Part shown: positions 50,179 through 59,430 of the stretch, one piece after another
Layout of the letters: every line of letters starts with the position of its first letter
Position numbering within the stretch: the stretch's first letter is position 1
Assembly (NCBI GenBank): GCA_964542475.1
Contig: CAZIUL010000013.1
Coordinates: 31,668 to 95,667 of the forward strand
Origin: CAZIUL01 sp964542475
GTDB lineage: Bacteria > Planctomycetota > B15-G4 > CAYZWU01
Reading direction: 5' to 3'
DNA: 64,000 bases
The notes under the pieces: generated by a model
The model's database searches: none
The model's input: the letters and a program-made list of their open reading frames with translations, nothing else
What the model was told of the DNA's origin: nothing
Position numbers and translations under genes: made by a program

Positions 50179-53100
50179 TCACTGTTTTTGCTGCTCACGC
50201 ATTTTCGCGAGCCGGGCCGCGGTCCATGTGTGGTTTATATCCAGCTCGAGCGCCTTCTCGAACTCGGATTTCGCTTTTGCGCGATCTCCCCTGCCGAGGT
50301 GTCCGAGCCCCATGATGTAGTGAGCCCGCGCCCGCTTGATTCTTTGGGATCGCTTACTCCCGAACTTGGTGAAAAAATCAACCGAGGCATCGGTGACGGT
50401 GTCGATCCTCTCTTTGCCGATCCGGATCAGGCTGTCGAACAGCTCCTCCGCCTCCTTCCTTTGTCCGAGCTCGCAAAGGGCCAAGCCCTGGTAAAAACTG
50501 CCCTCCGAACCTGGGGATACTCCCTCGGCATCCGCGGCGAGCTTGAAACAGGAGAGCGCCTTTTCCTGGTCGTGGCCGGCTCTTTCAGCAAGCCCGGTCA
50601 GGTAATGGATCTTTGGTGCGGTGGGACGGTGTTTTGGCTTACCCTTTTCCAGGTTTTCAGGGTAGTTCCACGCGGCTTCGAACTCCTCGATCGCTTCCGC
50701 GTGTTTGTCGCGGTCGAGCAATTGCATGCCGTTCAAAAGGTGTGCGTTCACGTAAAGCGAATGCACTTGGCCAACGCCTTCCCACTTGTGGAAGTGATGG
50801 CCTGCGAGCAGGTCCGCTGCCTTGCCGTAATGCCCGCACCGGATGAGCAGCATGATCTCCCTGCAGAGCGCGTCATCCCGCTCAGCCACGACCCGGTGGT
50901 TTGCTTCGAGCCGCGCGAGCCTTTTTTCAGGCAAAACGCCCGCCTTTTCCAGGAGAAGGTCGAGTTCGAAAAAGAGCCTTGCGTCCCCGGGGTCCTGCTC
51001 CACAGCCCGCTCGAGAGCGTCCACGGCTTTTGTGATGTCGTTTTCAACGCGCTCGTGGGCAAGCCCGAGGTTCCTGTGCACAGTTGCCAGCGTGCTGCCA
51101 AGGGCTTTTGCCCGCTCCCATTCCTTCATAGCCTTCTCGGGCTGTGCATCGAACAGGAGGTTCCCGAGGTAGTAGTGCGGCCGCGGATCATCCGGCATTG
51201 CAGCGGCTGCAAAGCGAAGCACTTCAGCCGATTCCAGGCGAAAGGGAAAGCAGATGCCCGGGGGAAGAGAGCTTGCCGTTCTGTAGCTCTTTAGCGCCTG
51301 TTCGTGCATGCCGTTCTTTTCAAAGAGGTACCCGAGAAAGTAGTGGGGCAGAGGGCTTGCCGCCAGGCTGTTCTTTTTGCGGTAGTTGATGCACTCGAGA
51401 AGCACACCCGCGGCCTTTTGCCGCATGCCGCAGCTCATGTAGTCGCAGGCCGCTTCAAGGAAGGCCTGGACATCATCACCCATTGCGGCGTTCAGAGCGC
51501 CGGTCCCCTTTGGCGCGGAGTTCATCCCGGGCGCCATGTTTGCGTTTGCGAGCTGTTTTTCGTTCAGTGCAATGTAATCCAACGGATCGATGGAGAGCGT
51601 CTTCATTGCCTGTTTTTTTGCCTGTGAGTGCATGCCGAGCCTGTTCAAGATAGCTGCCTTGACATCCATGGCCCTGGTGTCGGATGCGTTCGCCTGCAGG
51701 GATCGCTCTATGTGATCGAGCGCGACGCGGTACTCCCCTTTCAGGCATGCGATCTCTGCGAGCAAATGATGCGCGGGCGCGCGGAAAGCATGATCCCATG
51801 CGGCCCTGTTGAGAGCGTCGCAGGCCTCGTCGTTTTTCCCCATCGTCTTTTGCACGGCTCCAAGGTAGTAAAGCGGTTCCCCGTCCCTGGGCCGCGTGTG
51901 GTTGGCTGCGAGCCGCTTGGCCGCGAGCCCGAACATCCGCTCCGCTTCATCCAGGAGCCCCTGATCATAGCACCTGATCCCGAGCGCCGTGTTGGTTTTC
52001 GAATGACCCGGGTCGCGCCTCAAAGCCTCCTCGTAGTAGGGCCGCGGCTCCATGGCAGGGTTGTGAAACTGGTCGAGCCTCAGCCCCGCGAGGTAGAGCT
52101 CCTCGACCGTCTCGATCTCTTCGGGCGGGGGCGGCGGGGCTGCGGGCTCTGGCATGGGACCGCGCTCTTTTGTCGTATGGGTGTACGAAACCAGGACCTC
52201 GCCCTCAGCAGAGTAGAGCACGGCCCTGATGTTCTCCTTTGCGATCCCGGATGGGAGCGGCACCTCTTCGACGAACGGTTCTTCAGGGCTGATGTCCGTT
52301 GTTACAGCGAATATCGCCCTGCCTTGCGCATCCTCCAGCGCGATTTTTGCGTTTTCATGCGCGCTGGTCGTGTTGAAGCCCAGAAGCGCGGTGCTGTTCC
52401 CTGCAAACTCCAGGTTCACTGCCGCGTTCCTGTTGGCGCTTTTCACCCCTCCGATCCGCCTGATCGGATACCAGTGCTGCGTGACCGACTTGGTCTCGAA
52501 AGGCCCGATCCAGGAGTAGTCGGGCTGGTTGTCGGAAAACGCTCCCACCATGATCTCGAGGTACGGGCCGTCGCTGTCGGTCAGTTTTTTTTCCCACATC
52601 CTGCCGGTGTCACCGGTCCCCCAGGTCCAGAACTTTTTTCCAGGAGATGTGTGATGGTCAGCCGTGAACACCACGCCTCCCTCTTTTTTGTGGTCGTATC
52701 CGGCTGTGAAGTTTCCCTTCGAATTCCACGCGAACATCGAGGTGGAGGAGGGGTGGTTCTTCCAGAGGCTCACATCAACTCCGCGGGTGAAGTCCACCCT
52801 GTAGTAGAGCTCGTGCGACACGGGCCAGCAGGCGAACTGGTTCTTCCCGTGGTATGTGACATACTCCGTATCCGGGGGAAAGATCACCTGGTACTGCTGG
52901 GTCGCGTGCACCGCAACATTGGCCCAGCAAAGAAACGAGTGCTGGATCGGTGTCCTGTTGAATAGCTTGATCGTGACCTCGATGCAGGAGCTTCCCGGCC
53001 GGAGAGTCAGGCCTGTGATCCATTTCATCCTGTGCCTGAGCTCGGTCTCGCCCACCCAAACCGTGCTGCCCCCGTCTTTGTTCTGCGTGACAGTGTGGTG

Positions 53101-53628
53101 CACCTTCATGAAGGAGGTGGGCCTGTGATGGTGGGGGAAGTTCCATTCCACACCTCCGGAAGCCCACGCCCCGAGCATGCCGATGAGCGCGGGCTTGATC
53201 ACGTGCTGGCGATAAAAGAAATCGTGGCCATTGGTCTTGTCCAGCGCTGAAAAGATACGCCCCCCGATTTCCGGGAGAACGCATATCTTCACGTAGCGGT
53301 TCTCGAGGTACACAGCCTTGTACGCCACATCCTTTTTCTCGTCGGTGAGCTTGTCCAGGAGAGGGTAAGGGTAGACACGGCCTTTCGCTCCCTGGTAAGC
53401 CCTTCCGTTGTAAAACATCGGGTTTACGTTGGCGGGTCCCACCAGGTAGGTCGGGATGATGATCTCCTCTTCCCATGCGCGCACGCCATCCTGTCCGGCT
53501 GAAGAGGCCTGCCCAAGGCAAGGTGTTTCATGGAAGAACGAAAAAACGATAAAAACAAGGCAGGCCGCCGGCAAGCCCGCAAGCGAGCACGCAGCAGCAG
53601 CCCGTGATTTGACTTCTGATCTTTGCAT
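50179..53628 (-). CDS. DUF5107-TPR exported protein
   Basis: 1149 residues with a signal peptide (ACLVFIVFSFFHETPCLGQ). Residues about 60-420 are the DUF5107 domain of the galactose-mutarotase-like fold (YVKICVLPEIGGRIFSALDK, GGVEWNFPHHHRPTSFMKVH, WTWGTGDTGRMWEKKLTDSD). From about 520 to the end there are more than ten TPR-like repeats (AYGRG-type units such as DHSKTNTALGIRCYDQGLLD and CFKLAADAEGV). Common in PVC and Hydrogenedentota-like genomes; probably carbohydrate binding or remodelling. Starts 96 nt upstream of the metallopeptidase ATG; same direction, possibly one unit. Confidence 0.87.
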   Translation of the reverse strand: MQRSEVKSRAAAACSLAGLPAACLVFIVFSFFHETPCLGQASSAGQDGVRAWEEEIIIPTYLVGPANVNPMFYNGRAYQGAKGRVYPYPLLDKLTDEKKDVAYKAVYLENRYVKICVLPEIGGRIFSALDKTNGHDFFYRQHVIKPALIGMLGAWASGGVEWNFPHHHRPTSFMKVHHTVTQNKDGGSTVWVGETELRHRMKWITGLTLRPGSSCIEVTIKLFNRTPIQHSFLCWANVAVHATQQYQVIFPPDTEYVTYHGKNQFACWPVSHELYYRVDFTRGVDVSLWKNHPSSTSMFAWNSKGNFTAGYDHKKEGGVVFTADHHTSPGKKFWTWGTGDTGRMWEKKLTDSDGPYLEIMVGAFSDNQPDYSWIGPFETKSVTQHWYPIRRIGGVKSANRNAAVNLEFAGNSTALLGFNTTSAHENAKIALEDAQGRAIFAVTTDISPEEPFVEEVPLPSGIAKENIRAVLYSAEGEVLVSYTHTTKERGPMPEPAAPPPPPEEIETVEELYLAGLRLDQFHNPAMEPRPYYEEALRRDPGHSKTNTALGIRCYDQGLLDEAERMFGLAAKRLAANHTRPRDGEPLYYLGAVQKTMGKNDEACDALNRAAWDHAFRAPAHHLLAEIACLKGEYRVALDHIERSLQANASDTRAMDVKAAILNRLGMHSQAKKQAMKTLSIDPLDYIALNEKQLANANMAPGMNSAPKGTGALNAAMGDDVQAFLEAACDYMSCGMRQKAAGVLLECINYRKKNSLAASPLPHYFLGYLFEKNGMHEQALKSYRTASSLPPGICFPFRLESAEVLRFAAAAMPDDPRPHYYLGNLLFDAQPEKAMKEWERAKALGSTLATVHRNLGLAHERVENDITKAVDALERAVEQDPGDARLFFELDLLLEKAGVLPEKRLARLEANHRVVAERDDALCREIMLLIRCGHYGKAADLLAGHHFHKWEGVGQVHSLYVNAHLLNGMQLLDRDKHAEAIEEFEAAWNYPENLEKGKPKHRPTAPKIHYLTGLAERAGHDQEKALSCFKLAADAEGVSPGSEGSFYQGLALCELGQRKEAEELFDSLIRIGKERIDTVTDASVDFFTKFGSKRSQRIKRARAHYIMGLGHLGRGDRAKAKSEFEKALELDINHTWTAARLAKMREQQKQ

Positions 53629-53933
53629 CCGGTACCACCCCTGAAAAATGACTTGGCGTCGTTTCCGCTTTTTCCATCGTTATGCCACAGCGTGTCTGAT
53701 TATACCAGAAGCGTGTTCGTGATAGAGGGGGGGAAGGTATTGTTTTCCGGCAAAGCGGGCGGCATCGGCTCTTTATCGTTTCAATGGCGCCGGTAATCCG
53801 GTAAAAAGGGTGTTGCCCGCTGTCCGCGGGAAACTGCTCGTTCATGGGGACAACCGCGAACAGCGCCTTGTCTGTAAACAAACGGTTGTCAAGGCCTTGG
53901 TACCGCGCACATATCTTGTGTGGAAACGCTGAA
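53629..53933. other. Divergent intergenic region
   Basis: About 300 nt between the DUF5107 and formyltransferase genes, probably containing both promoters. No repeat or gene was recognised. Confidence 0.4.
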
Positions 53934-54749
53934 ATGGTAAAAGTGACGGCTATCCTTGAAAACGACCAGACCTGGACCCTGCCCGCGTGGGAGAGGGCCC
54001 TGCCCCGGATAAAGCGCGCCGGACACGCTGTGGAGGCGATCTGGACCTGCCCGAAAAAGCTGCCCGGGCTGGAAGGCTCGGCTGTTTGTCTGTACTACCT
54101 CAACAGCTTCGGCCTGTCTAACTTCGTCAAGTTGGGCCTGTTCGCTGCGCTTGCAGCATCGGGAAGGCTGGCAAAAAGCATGGCAGGCGCTGGAAGCCTC
54201 GGCTTTGGTCCCATGTGCCGGAAGAACGGGGTGCGATGGTACAGGTGCGCCGGACCCAACGATCCGGCTTTTTTCCGGTGGACGGCGGAGAACGAAATCG
54301 ACGTAGTTGTCACCATGGTGAACAGCATCCTGGAGGATGCGGCTCTAAAGGCCCCGAGGATCGGCACGGTTAACAAGCACGCGGCCCTGCTGCCCGCGAA
54401 CAAGGGCCTGTTCCCCTATTTCTGGGCGAAGCTGAAAGGCCAGGAACAGGGGATCTCGTTTCATGTGGTTACCGACCGGGTTGACAGCGGAGATGTGCTC
54501 GTACAGGAAACCGTATCGCGGGATTCATCAAAAAGCATGATCGATTTCTATGTAACGGTGCAGCACCGGTTTCCCGATATACTGATCAAGGCCCTGGATG
54601 CCATTGTTGCGGGCGGGCGAATTGTTCCCTCGCACGGCCTTTCACCGTCCTATCACGGGCTCCCGGGCAGGCAGGAGTATGGGGAGTTCAAAAAAAGCGG
54701 CGGGCGCATCATCCGGATGAAGGATATTCCGTCGGCCTGGAAACTTTGA
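53934..54749 (+). CDS. Formyltransferase-family protein (methionyl-tRNA/ArnA type)
   Basis: 271 residues from ATG 53934 (GGAAA upstream); the longer frame is unsupported. Family hallmarks: the GTVNKHAALLPANKGLFPYF loop (N-x-H-x-x-LP-x-x-KG, catalytic Asn and His) and DRVDSGDVLVQE (catalytic Asp). The N-terminal third has the Rossmann fold for 10-formyl-THF. Likely N-formylates an amino sugar rather than Met-tRNA, because it forms an operon with a polysaccharide deacetylase 13 nt downstream. Inference from context. Confidence 0.82.
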   Translation: MVKVTAILENDQTWTLPAWERALPRIKRAGHAVEAIWTCPKKLPGLEGSAVCLYYLNSFGLSNFVKLGLFAALAASGRLAKSMAGAGSLGFGPMCRKNGVRWYRCAGPNDPAFFRWTAENEIDVVVTMVNSILEDAALKAPRIGTVNKHAALLPANKGLFPYFWAKLKGQEQGISFHVVTDRVDSGDVLVQETVSRDSSKSMIDFYVTVQHRFPDILIKALDAIVAGGRIVPSHGLSPSYHGLPGRQEYGEFKKSGGRIIRMKDIPSAWKL

Positions 54750-54762
54750 CGAGTTCTGATCC

Positions 54763-55707
54763 ATGCCTGAGAAGGAACCTGTTGCTTTCAACATAAACTT
54801 CGACTCGTTGAACGAGGCGTACGGGTTCCCCGCCGGATTCAGGGACAGCTCCTTCTTCGAGGTGTTCGATCGCATAAACACGCTGGCGAAGAAACACGAT
54901 GTCCCGCTTTCGATATTCGTGATCGGCCGCGACCTCGAAAACCCCGAGATCTTTTCGCGCGTGCGCGAGTGGGCGCAGATGGGCCACGAGGTGGGAAACC
55001 ACACCTGGTCACACCCGTTCAACTTTGGATCGCCGGCTTACACGTGCGTCGAAGACGAGATCCGGCGCGCCCACGACCTGATCGCTGATTGCACGGGCCT
55101 CGCGCCAACCGGTTTCATCGCACCCAACTGGTCGTTTTCGCGCAGGGCCGTCTCGGTTCTGATCGATCTCGGGTACGAGTACGACACATCCGTTTTCCCG
55201 TCCGTCATTCTTTACGCGCTGCTGGCCAAGTGCCTGTTGATCAGCCGCAGGAGCCCGGCCAGGATGTTCAGGCTTCTGAGCCGCAGCGACTGGCTCTTCC
55301 CCTTGACGCGTCCCGTGGGGCCGCATTTCGTGGACCGCTCCGGCAAAACGGCTGACGGGCCCGGCCCCGGCAGCATCCTGGTTCTGCCGCTGCCCGCGCC
55401 TGGGCGCATCCGGCCGGCTTGCTGGCACACGCTCGGTTTCGCCCTGGGATGGGATCGCCTGAAAAAGCTGGCCTCGGGCATGATCGAAAGCAACGCACCG
55501 TTTTACTACCTCATGCATCCGGCTGATTTTATCGGGCATGGGGACCTCGATTCGAAGTACGGGCACTCCTTGGAACGGATGAACGTCCCTCTGTCGGAAA
55601 AGCTGAAGCACGCCGAGGAAATGTTCGATCTGGTAGCGGGTTCAGGCAGGCCTGTTGTCAGGATGCGGGAGGTTGCACGAAGAGCTGTTCAGGCCGCCTC
55701 CCGATGA
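54763..55707 (+). CDS. NodB-like polysaccharide deacetylase
   Basis: 314 residues. NodB motif 1 FNINFDSLNEAYG (Asp), motif 2 GHEVGNHTWSHPFNFG (HxxxH metal site), motif 3 PTGFIAPNWSFS (Arg/Asn position) and a late LMHPADFIGHGD. Deacetylase acting on N-acetyl or O-acetyl sugar in the envelope or on an intermediate. Follows the formyltransferase by 13 nt, consistent with deacetylation then N-formylation of the same amino sugar. Confidence 0.85.
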   Translation: MPEKEPVAFNINFDSLNEAYGFPAGFRDSSFFEVFDRINTLAKKHDVPLSIFVIGRDLENPEIFSRVREWAQMGHEVGNHTWSHPFNFGSPAYTCVEDEIRRAHDLIADCTGLAPTGFIAPNWSFSRRAVSVLIDLGYEYDTSVFPSVILYALLAKCLLISRRSPARMFRLLSRSDWLFPLTRPVGPHFVDRSGKTADGPGPGSILVLPLPAPGRIRPACWHTLGFALGWDRLKKLASGMIESNAPFYYLMHPADFIGHGDLDSKYGHSLERMNVPLSEKLKHAEEMFDLVAGSGRPVVRMREVARRAVQAASR

Positions 55708-55830
55708 AATGCCGGCCTCTTTTTTGATTTTCTCTATGTCCGGCTCCCGTATCCAATCGGGCAGATTCTTCCATCCCCCCATGAAACCCGAAACCGCGCT
55801 GACCTTGTGCGGGTTGGGCGCGCCCTGCAT
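55708..55830 (-). pseudogene. Internally deleted copy of the dual-specificity phosphatase gene
   Basis: Reads MQGAPNPHKVS, then directly GFMGGWKNLPDWIREPDIEK and IKKEAGI. Compare the intact paralogue at 58842-59420: MQGAPNLHKVS ... GFGFHEIWLNLPNWIRELDI ... KKEAGI. The whole catalytic centre between is missing. It sits between the deacetylase gene and palindromic fragment P9. Confidence 0.75.
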
Positions 55831-55835
55831 CTTCA

Positions 55836-55867
55836 CCTTGCGACGAAGAGTATGAAACAAGCGGATT
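55836..55867. repeat. Right arm of the palindromic element (P9)
   Basis: CTTGCGACGAAGAGTATGAA followed by ACAAGCGGATT. It runs into the stop codon of the next minus-strand gene (55866-55868). Confidence 0.7.
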
Positions 55868-56438
55868 AATCGGAGAGTCCGGGCCATAGATCAGGGCAAC
55901 ACTTCTTGCAAGGCAGCATTCCTCTTTCCTTTGCCAGCTTCAGGGAAAGTTCTCTTAGTGTCTTTCCTTCCAGCATGGAACAGTTCTTTCGATGAAAGCT
56001 CCTCGATGTTCGCGTGTTTTCGACATAGTATTTCTTGTACATATCGGCAGGCCATCGTGGATTTATTTTTTTCAGCCCCACCTTTCCGGAAGAGACCGAG
56101 GAGACGAGTCCGATTGAGTCTGCTATTTTCCCTTCTTCATCCAGGAAGTAAACCACGGGGTTGTCATCATTGTTCAATCCTATGAAAAGCCGCGGGTTTT
56201 CGTTGTCGTTGAAGAACCAGATTCCGGGGCTCTTGTGAGGAGAGTTTGTTATGCAAAAATCGGCTTTCACTTTGCTTCCTTCTTTGAGAATGTAATGCCC
56301 GGCTTCGAAGAAGTTTTCTTTTTGCTGCCAGGCAAGAACCATTCCGCATACGAAGACGAACGCAACAAGGGAAAGCACTGTTTTCAGCCTGCGGTTGCTC
56401 TGTTCAAGCATTTCCACCCTTTTTTGAATTGTTATCAT
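55866..56438 (-). CDS. Membrane-anchored protein with Ada-like metal-binding tail
   Basis: 190 residues. An N-terminal coiled-coil segment (QKRVEMLEQSNRRLKTVLSL) runs into one transmembrane helix (LVAFVFVCGMVLAW). The middle is a beta-rich module (GIWFFNDNENPRLFIGLNND). The end, RSFHRKNCSMLEGKTLRELS and KERGMLPCKKCCP, has the H-x2-C ... PC-x-x-C pattern of Ada-like/nuclease-associated metal-binding domains. Function unknown. Stop codon touches P9. Confidence 0.6.
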   Translation of the reverse strand: MITIQKRVEMLEQSNRRLKTVLSLVAFVFVCGMVLAWQQKENFFEAGHYILKEGSKVKADFCITNSPHKSPGIWFFNDNENPRLFIGLNNDDNPVVYFLDEEGKIADSIGLVSSVSSGKVGLKKINPRWPADMYKKYYVENTRTSRSFHRKNCSMLEGKTLRELSLKLAKERGMLPCKKCCPDLWPGLSD

Positions 56439-56843
56439 CGGACTCTCCTTTTTTCAGTTCGCGCCGGATTGGCTCCCCTGTCTGAAATGGCAGTATAATT
56501 CTTGAGTCGATCTTCCATTTTTTTACCCCACAAAACTAATATATCCGCATACTACAGGAGCACACTCCCTGAATGCAAGGATAATCGAGATAAGATTCCG
56601 CGGAGTTTTCTTAGGTGACAACCGGTTGAGAGCGCTGATATCGGTGCCGCCTTATTCAGTGGTAGACGGCCGTCTGTACTGTATACTCATTGATGTTCTG
56701 TGATTGTGCCTGCCCTGGAACCGGCACCGAACTTTGATTACGTTATCGTCGCGTTGCCTTTTTTTGCTTATCCGGCCGAGCAGCCGTTGATGTTCTGAAA
56801 GCCCCCGGATCTGCTGCGCTGAAATCCGGAAGGAGTCTTAACC
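56439..56843. other. Intergenic region upstream of the sulfatase gene
   Basis: About 400 nt, no coding sequence recognised. TTTGATTACGTTATCGTCGC and CTTATCCGGCCGAGCAG at 56734-56785 resemble the 86-nt dispersed repeat (38444) and may be a decayed third copy. The sulfatase ribosome binding site AAGGAG is at 56830-56835. Confidence 0.35.
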
Positions 56844-58805
56844 ATGTTGAGTTTTTCTGTCTCCGCTGCAGCCGATTTTATTGGTTCGAAGGTCCCCGGT
56901 TTTTTCGTGTCCGCATGTCGACTCATTGGCGGCGATGCGTGCGGGCCGGGTGCCTCCGCGCTGATCATTGTGTTGGCCTGCATGGCCTGCTCCAATTCAG
57001 AGGGAACCGATGAACATGTCGACCTCGAAGGGGCCAGCCTGCTGCTGATCACGCTCGACACGACGCGCGCCGACGCCCTGGGATGCTACGGAGGCCCGGA
57101 CTGGATCACGCCCAACCTGGACCGCCTGGCGCGCGAAGGGGTGCGCTTCGAGCAGGCGCGCACCGTGACACCAATAACGCTGCCATCGCATGCCACGATC
57201 CTGACCGGGCTCTATCCGTTCGAGCACGGCATCCGGGACAACGGGACCTTCCAGCTGCCGGATAAGATCGAAACCATTACCGAGCGCCTGAAGCGGGCCG
57301 GTTATACGACCCATGCGATTACCGGCGCTTTTGTGCTGCATTCGTCTTTCGGCCTGGATCAGGGGTTTGACAAGTACATTGACGTTCCCCGCATCAAGCT
57401 GAGCCTGGGCGGGTCAGAGGACCAGCGCACGGCAGGGGAGGTTGTCGATGAAGCGTTGAGGGCCCTGAAAGAAGCTGGTGCGGATCAACCTGTCTTTTTG
57501 TGGGTGCACTTTTTCGACCCGCACTTTCCCTACGAGCCGCCGCCTGTTTACATGCAGCAGGCGCTCAAAGGTCTGTCGTCGGCGACCAAGAACTCGCGCC
57601 AGCGCTGCCTTTATCATGGCGAAGTGGCGTACATGGACAACGAGATCGGACGCCTGATCGAGGGGCTTCAAGATGCACAACCGGATCGCGGGTGGCTCAT
57701 CGCGGCGGTGGCGGATCACGGCGAGGGCCTCGGCGACCACGACGAGGATACGCACGCTTTCCTGCTTTACGACACGACCGTTCGCGTGCCAATGATTCTT
57801 CATCACAATAGCCTGCCCGAAGGAAAGGTTGTTTCTGAGCCTGTGTCGGTTTCGGATCTGGCGCCCACGCTGATGCGCTTGCTTGGCATACCGTTCGAAA
57901 AGGCGGCCGGCACCGACCTGACCCCGTATTTTTCAGCGACCGATCAGGGACCGGAAGCAAGCCTGCTTTACTTCGAGACCGCTCGCCCTTACTACAACTA
58001 CAACTGGTCTCCGCTTTTCGGGATCGTCGAGAACGGCTACAAGCTGATCGACGGCCCTGATCCGCAGCTTTACGACCCTTTCGCCGATGCTGCGGAAAGG
58101 GAGGACCTGGCCGCGCGGTTCCCGGAAAAGGTGAAAAGCCTTCGCGGAAAATTCGGGCCGCTGGGCAAGCGCGTTCGGGAACAGAAACGGTTTGTCCTGA
58201 GCAGGGAAGACCAGAGCCGCATCGTGGCCCTGGGTTATGCGGGCCCGGCAACCTCTTCGGAGACGGCATTGCCGCTGCTGCCCGGGAAGCGGTTTGCCGG
58301 ACTGCTTGATCCTGCGAAGGGGTTGCGCGATATGAAGCTTTGCAACGAAGCGCTTGAGTTGGCCATGCGGCCATCCGAGGCGGACCGCAAGAACGCGGTC
58401 AGCCTGATCCGCGATGCCCTGCGCAAAGATCCGAACAACCCGACCTACCTGGCGCACGCCGCAACGGTCTATTTTCGGGCGGGCCTTTACAGCGAGGCCC
58501 AGCGGGCTGCGGAGCAATCGCTTGAAAAACTGGAGATGGCGAACATACGCGAGCTGCTCGCCACCTGCCACTTCAAGCTTGGCCGCCTTGATGAGGCTAT
58601 CGCTCTTTTGAAGATCAACTACGAGCTTCATCCCCACGACCTTATCAGCCGGTTCAAGCTGGGCGATGCGCTGCTCCGCCAGAAAAAAGCCGAGGAGGCT
58701 CTCATCCACCTGGAGTTCTTCCTGAAACACTACCGGGCGAAAGACGCTCTTTTTACCGAGGCGATGCGATTGAGAGACGAGGCTGTTCGCCTGCGCGGGG
58801 AATAG
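56844..58805 (+). CDS. Sulfatase-superfamily hydrolase with C-terminal TPRs
   Basis: 653 residues; ATG 56844 preceded by AAGGAG 8 nt upstream. Hydrophobic segment and lipobox-like LACMAC near residue 45, so the mature protein is likely a lipoprotein. Alkaline-phosphatase-like sulfatase fold: LLLITLDTTRADALGCYGGP (metal Asp), TPITLPSHATILTGLYPFEH (nucleophile region), HFFDPHFPYEPPP and AAVADHGEGLGDHDEDTHAF. The nucleophile position holds Thr in T-L-P-S-H where arylsulfatases have Cys/Ser-x-P-S-R, so formylglycine maturation is not expected; it may be a phosphodiesterase/phosphotransferase-type member. The last 170 residues are TPR-like. Confidence 0.85.
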   Translation: MLSFSVSAAADFIGSKVPGFFVSACRLIGGDACGPGASALIIVLACMACSNSEGTDEHVDLEGASLLLITLDTTRADALGCYGGPDWITPNLDRLAREGVRFEQARTVTPITLPSHATILTGLYPFEHGIRDNGTFQLPDKIETITERLKRAGYTTHAITGAFVLHSSFGLDQGFDKYIDVPRIKLSLGGSEDQRTAGEVVDEALRALKEAGADQPVFLWVHFFDPHFPYEPPPVYMQQALKGLSSATKNSRQRCLYHGEVAYMDNEIGRLIEGLQDAQPDRGWLIAAVADHGEGLGDHDEDTHAFLLYDTTVRVPMILHHNSLPEGKVVSEPVSVSDLAPTLMRLLGIPFEKAAGTDLTPYFSATDQGPEASLLYFETARPYYNYNWSPLFGIVENGYKLIDGPDPQLYDPFADAAEREDLAARFPEKVKSLRGKFGPLGKRVREQKRFVLSREDQSRIVALGYAGPATSSETALPLLPGKRFAGLLDPAKGLRDMKLCNEALELAMRPSEADRKNAVSLIRDALRKDPNNPTYLAHAATVYFRAGLYSEAQRAAEQSLEKLEMANIRELLATCHFKLGRLDEAIALLKINYELHPHDLISRFKLGDALLRQKKAEEALIHLEFFLKHYRAKDALFTEAMRLRDEAVRLRGE

Positions 58806-58807
58806 AA

Positions 58808-58830
58808 GCGGATGAAATATGCGGGCTAAA
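58808..58830. repeat. End fragment of the palindromic element (P10)
   Basis: AAGCGGATGAAATATGCGGG CT, one arm only, beginning 3 nt after the sulfatase stop codon. Confidence 0.6.
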
Positions 58831-58841
58831 TCCGATCGGCC

Positions 58842-59420
58842 TCACGGCCGATGAATGCCCGCTTCTTTTTTGATCTTTTCTATGTCCAGCTCCCTGATCC
58901 AGTTGGGAAGATTCAACCATATCTCATGAAATCCGAACCCGCCCTGTGTCATCTCTCGAACGGCTTCCTCCCTGGTCCAGCCCTGGACCGCGATGCGGTA
59001 CAAGGCGCACAGGGCACCTGTGCGATCAGAGCCGTGTTGGCAGTGAACCAGTACAGGGGTGCGCTTCGGGTCGATGACGATTTCGAGGAACCGGATGGCT
59101 TCCTTCCGCTCCGGGTGCCAGGCCTTCATGTAGATGTGTTCATATCCCAGGTCCGTATCTCCGATCTCGTCTCGATCGGAATGAAAGGAGCGGAGGTTGA
59201 TGATGGTCCGGATTCCCATCTTTTTAAGGTTCTGCATGCCCCTGGCCGTGGGTTGTGCGCTTCGATAGAGATCGTCGCTGACCTTGTGCAGGTTGGGCGC
59301 ACCCTGCAGCGTGATCGGTTGCGCCCGGGCTATCTGCTGTTCGCAAGGGTTCGGCCCGATGCCACACCCTGCGGCTGCTACCAGATATATAGCTGCTGCC
59401 ATGAACATTCGCATCTTCAT
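58842..59420 (-). CDS. Dual-specificity/tyrosine phosphatase family lipoprotein
   Basis: 192 residues from ATG 59420 (AAGG 6 nt upstream); a longer frame reaches into palindromic element P11. Lipoprotein-type signal (MFMAAAIYLVAAAGCG). Phosphatase core: LYRSAQPTARGMQNLKKMGI, RTIINLR and signature LVHCQHGSDRTGALCAL (HCx5R, Cys nucleophile and Arg). Matches the DSP families found in bacteria that act on phosphoproteins or phosphoinositide-like substrates in the periplasm. An internally deleted paralogue lies at 55708. P11 lies 11 nt upstream of the start, in its leader. Confidence 0.87.
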   Translation of the reverse strand: MKMRMFMAAAIYLVAAAGCGIGPNPCEQQIARAQPITLQGAPNLHKVSDDLYRSAQPTARGMQNLKKMGIRTIINLRSFHSDRDEIGDTDLGYEHIYMKAWHPERKEAIRFLEIVIDPKRTPVLVHCQHGSDRTGALCALYRIAVQGWTREEAVREMTQGGFGFHEIWLNLPNWIRELDIEKIKKEAGIHRP

Positions 59421-59430
59421 CTCGTGCCTT

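Noticed and set aside
49981..52965. Two open frames of over 430 codons on the plus strand
   Set aside because: Antisense to the metallopeptidase and DUF5107-TPR genes, both of which have clear domains.
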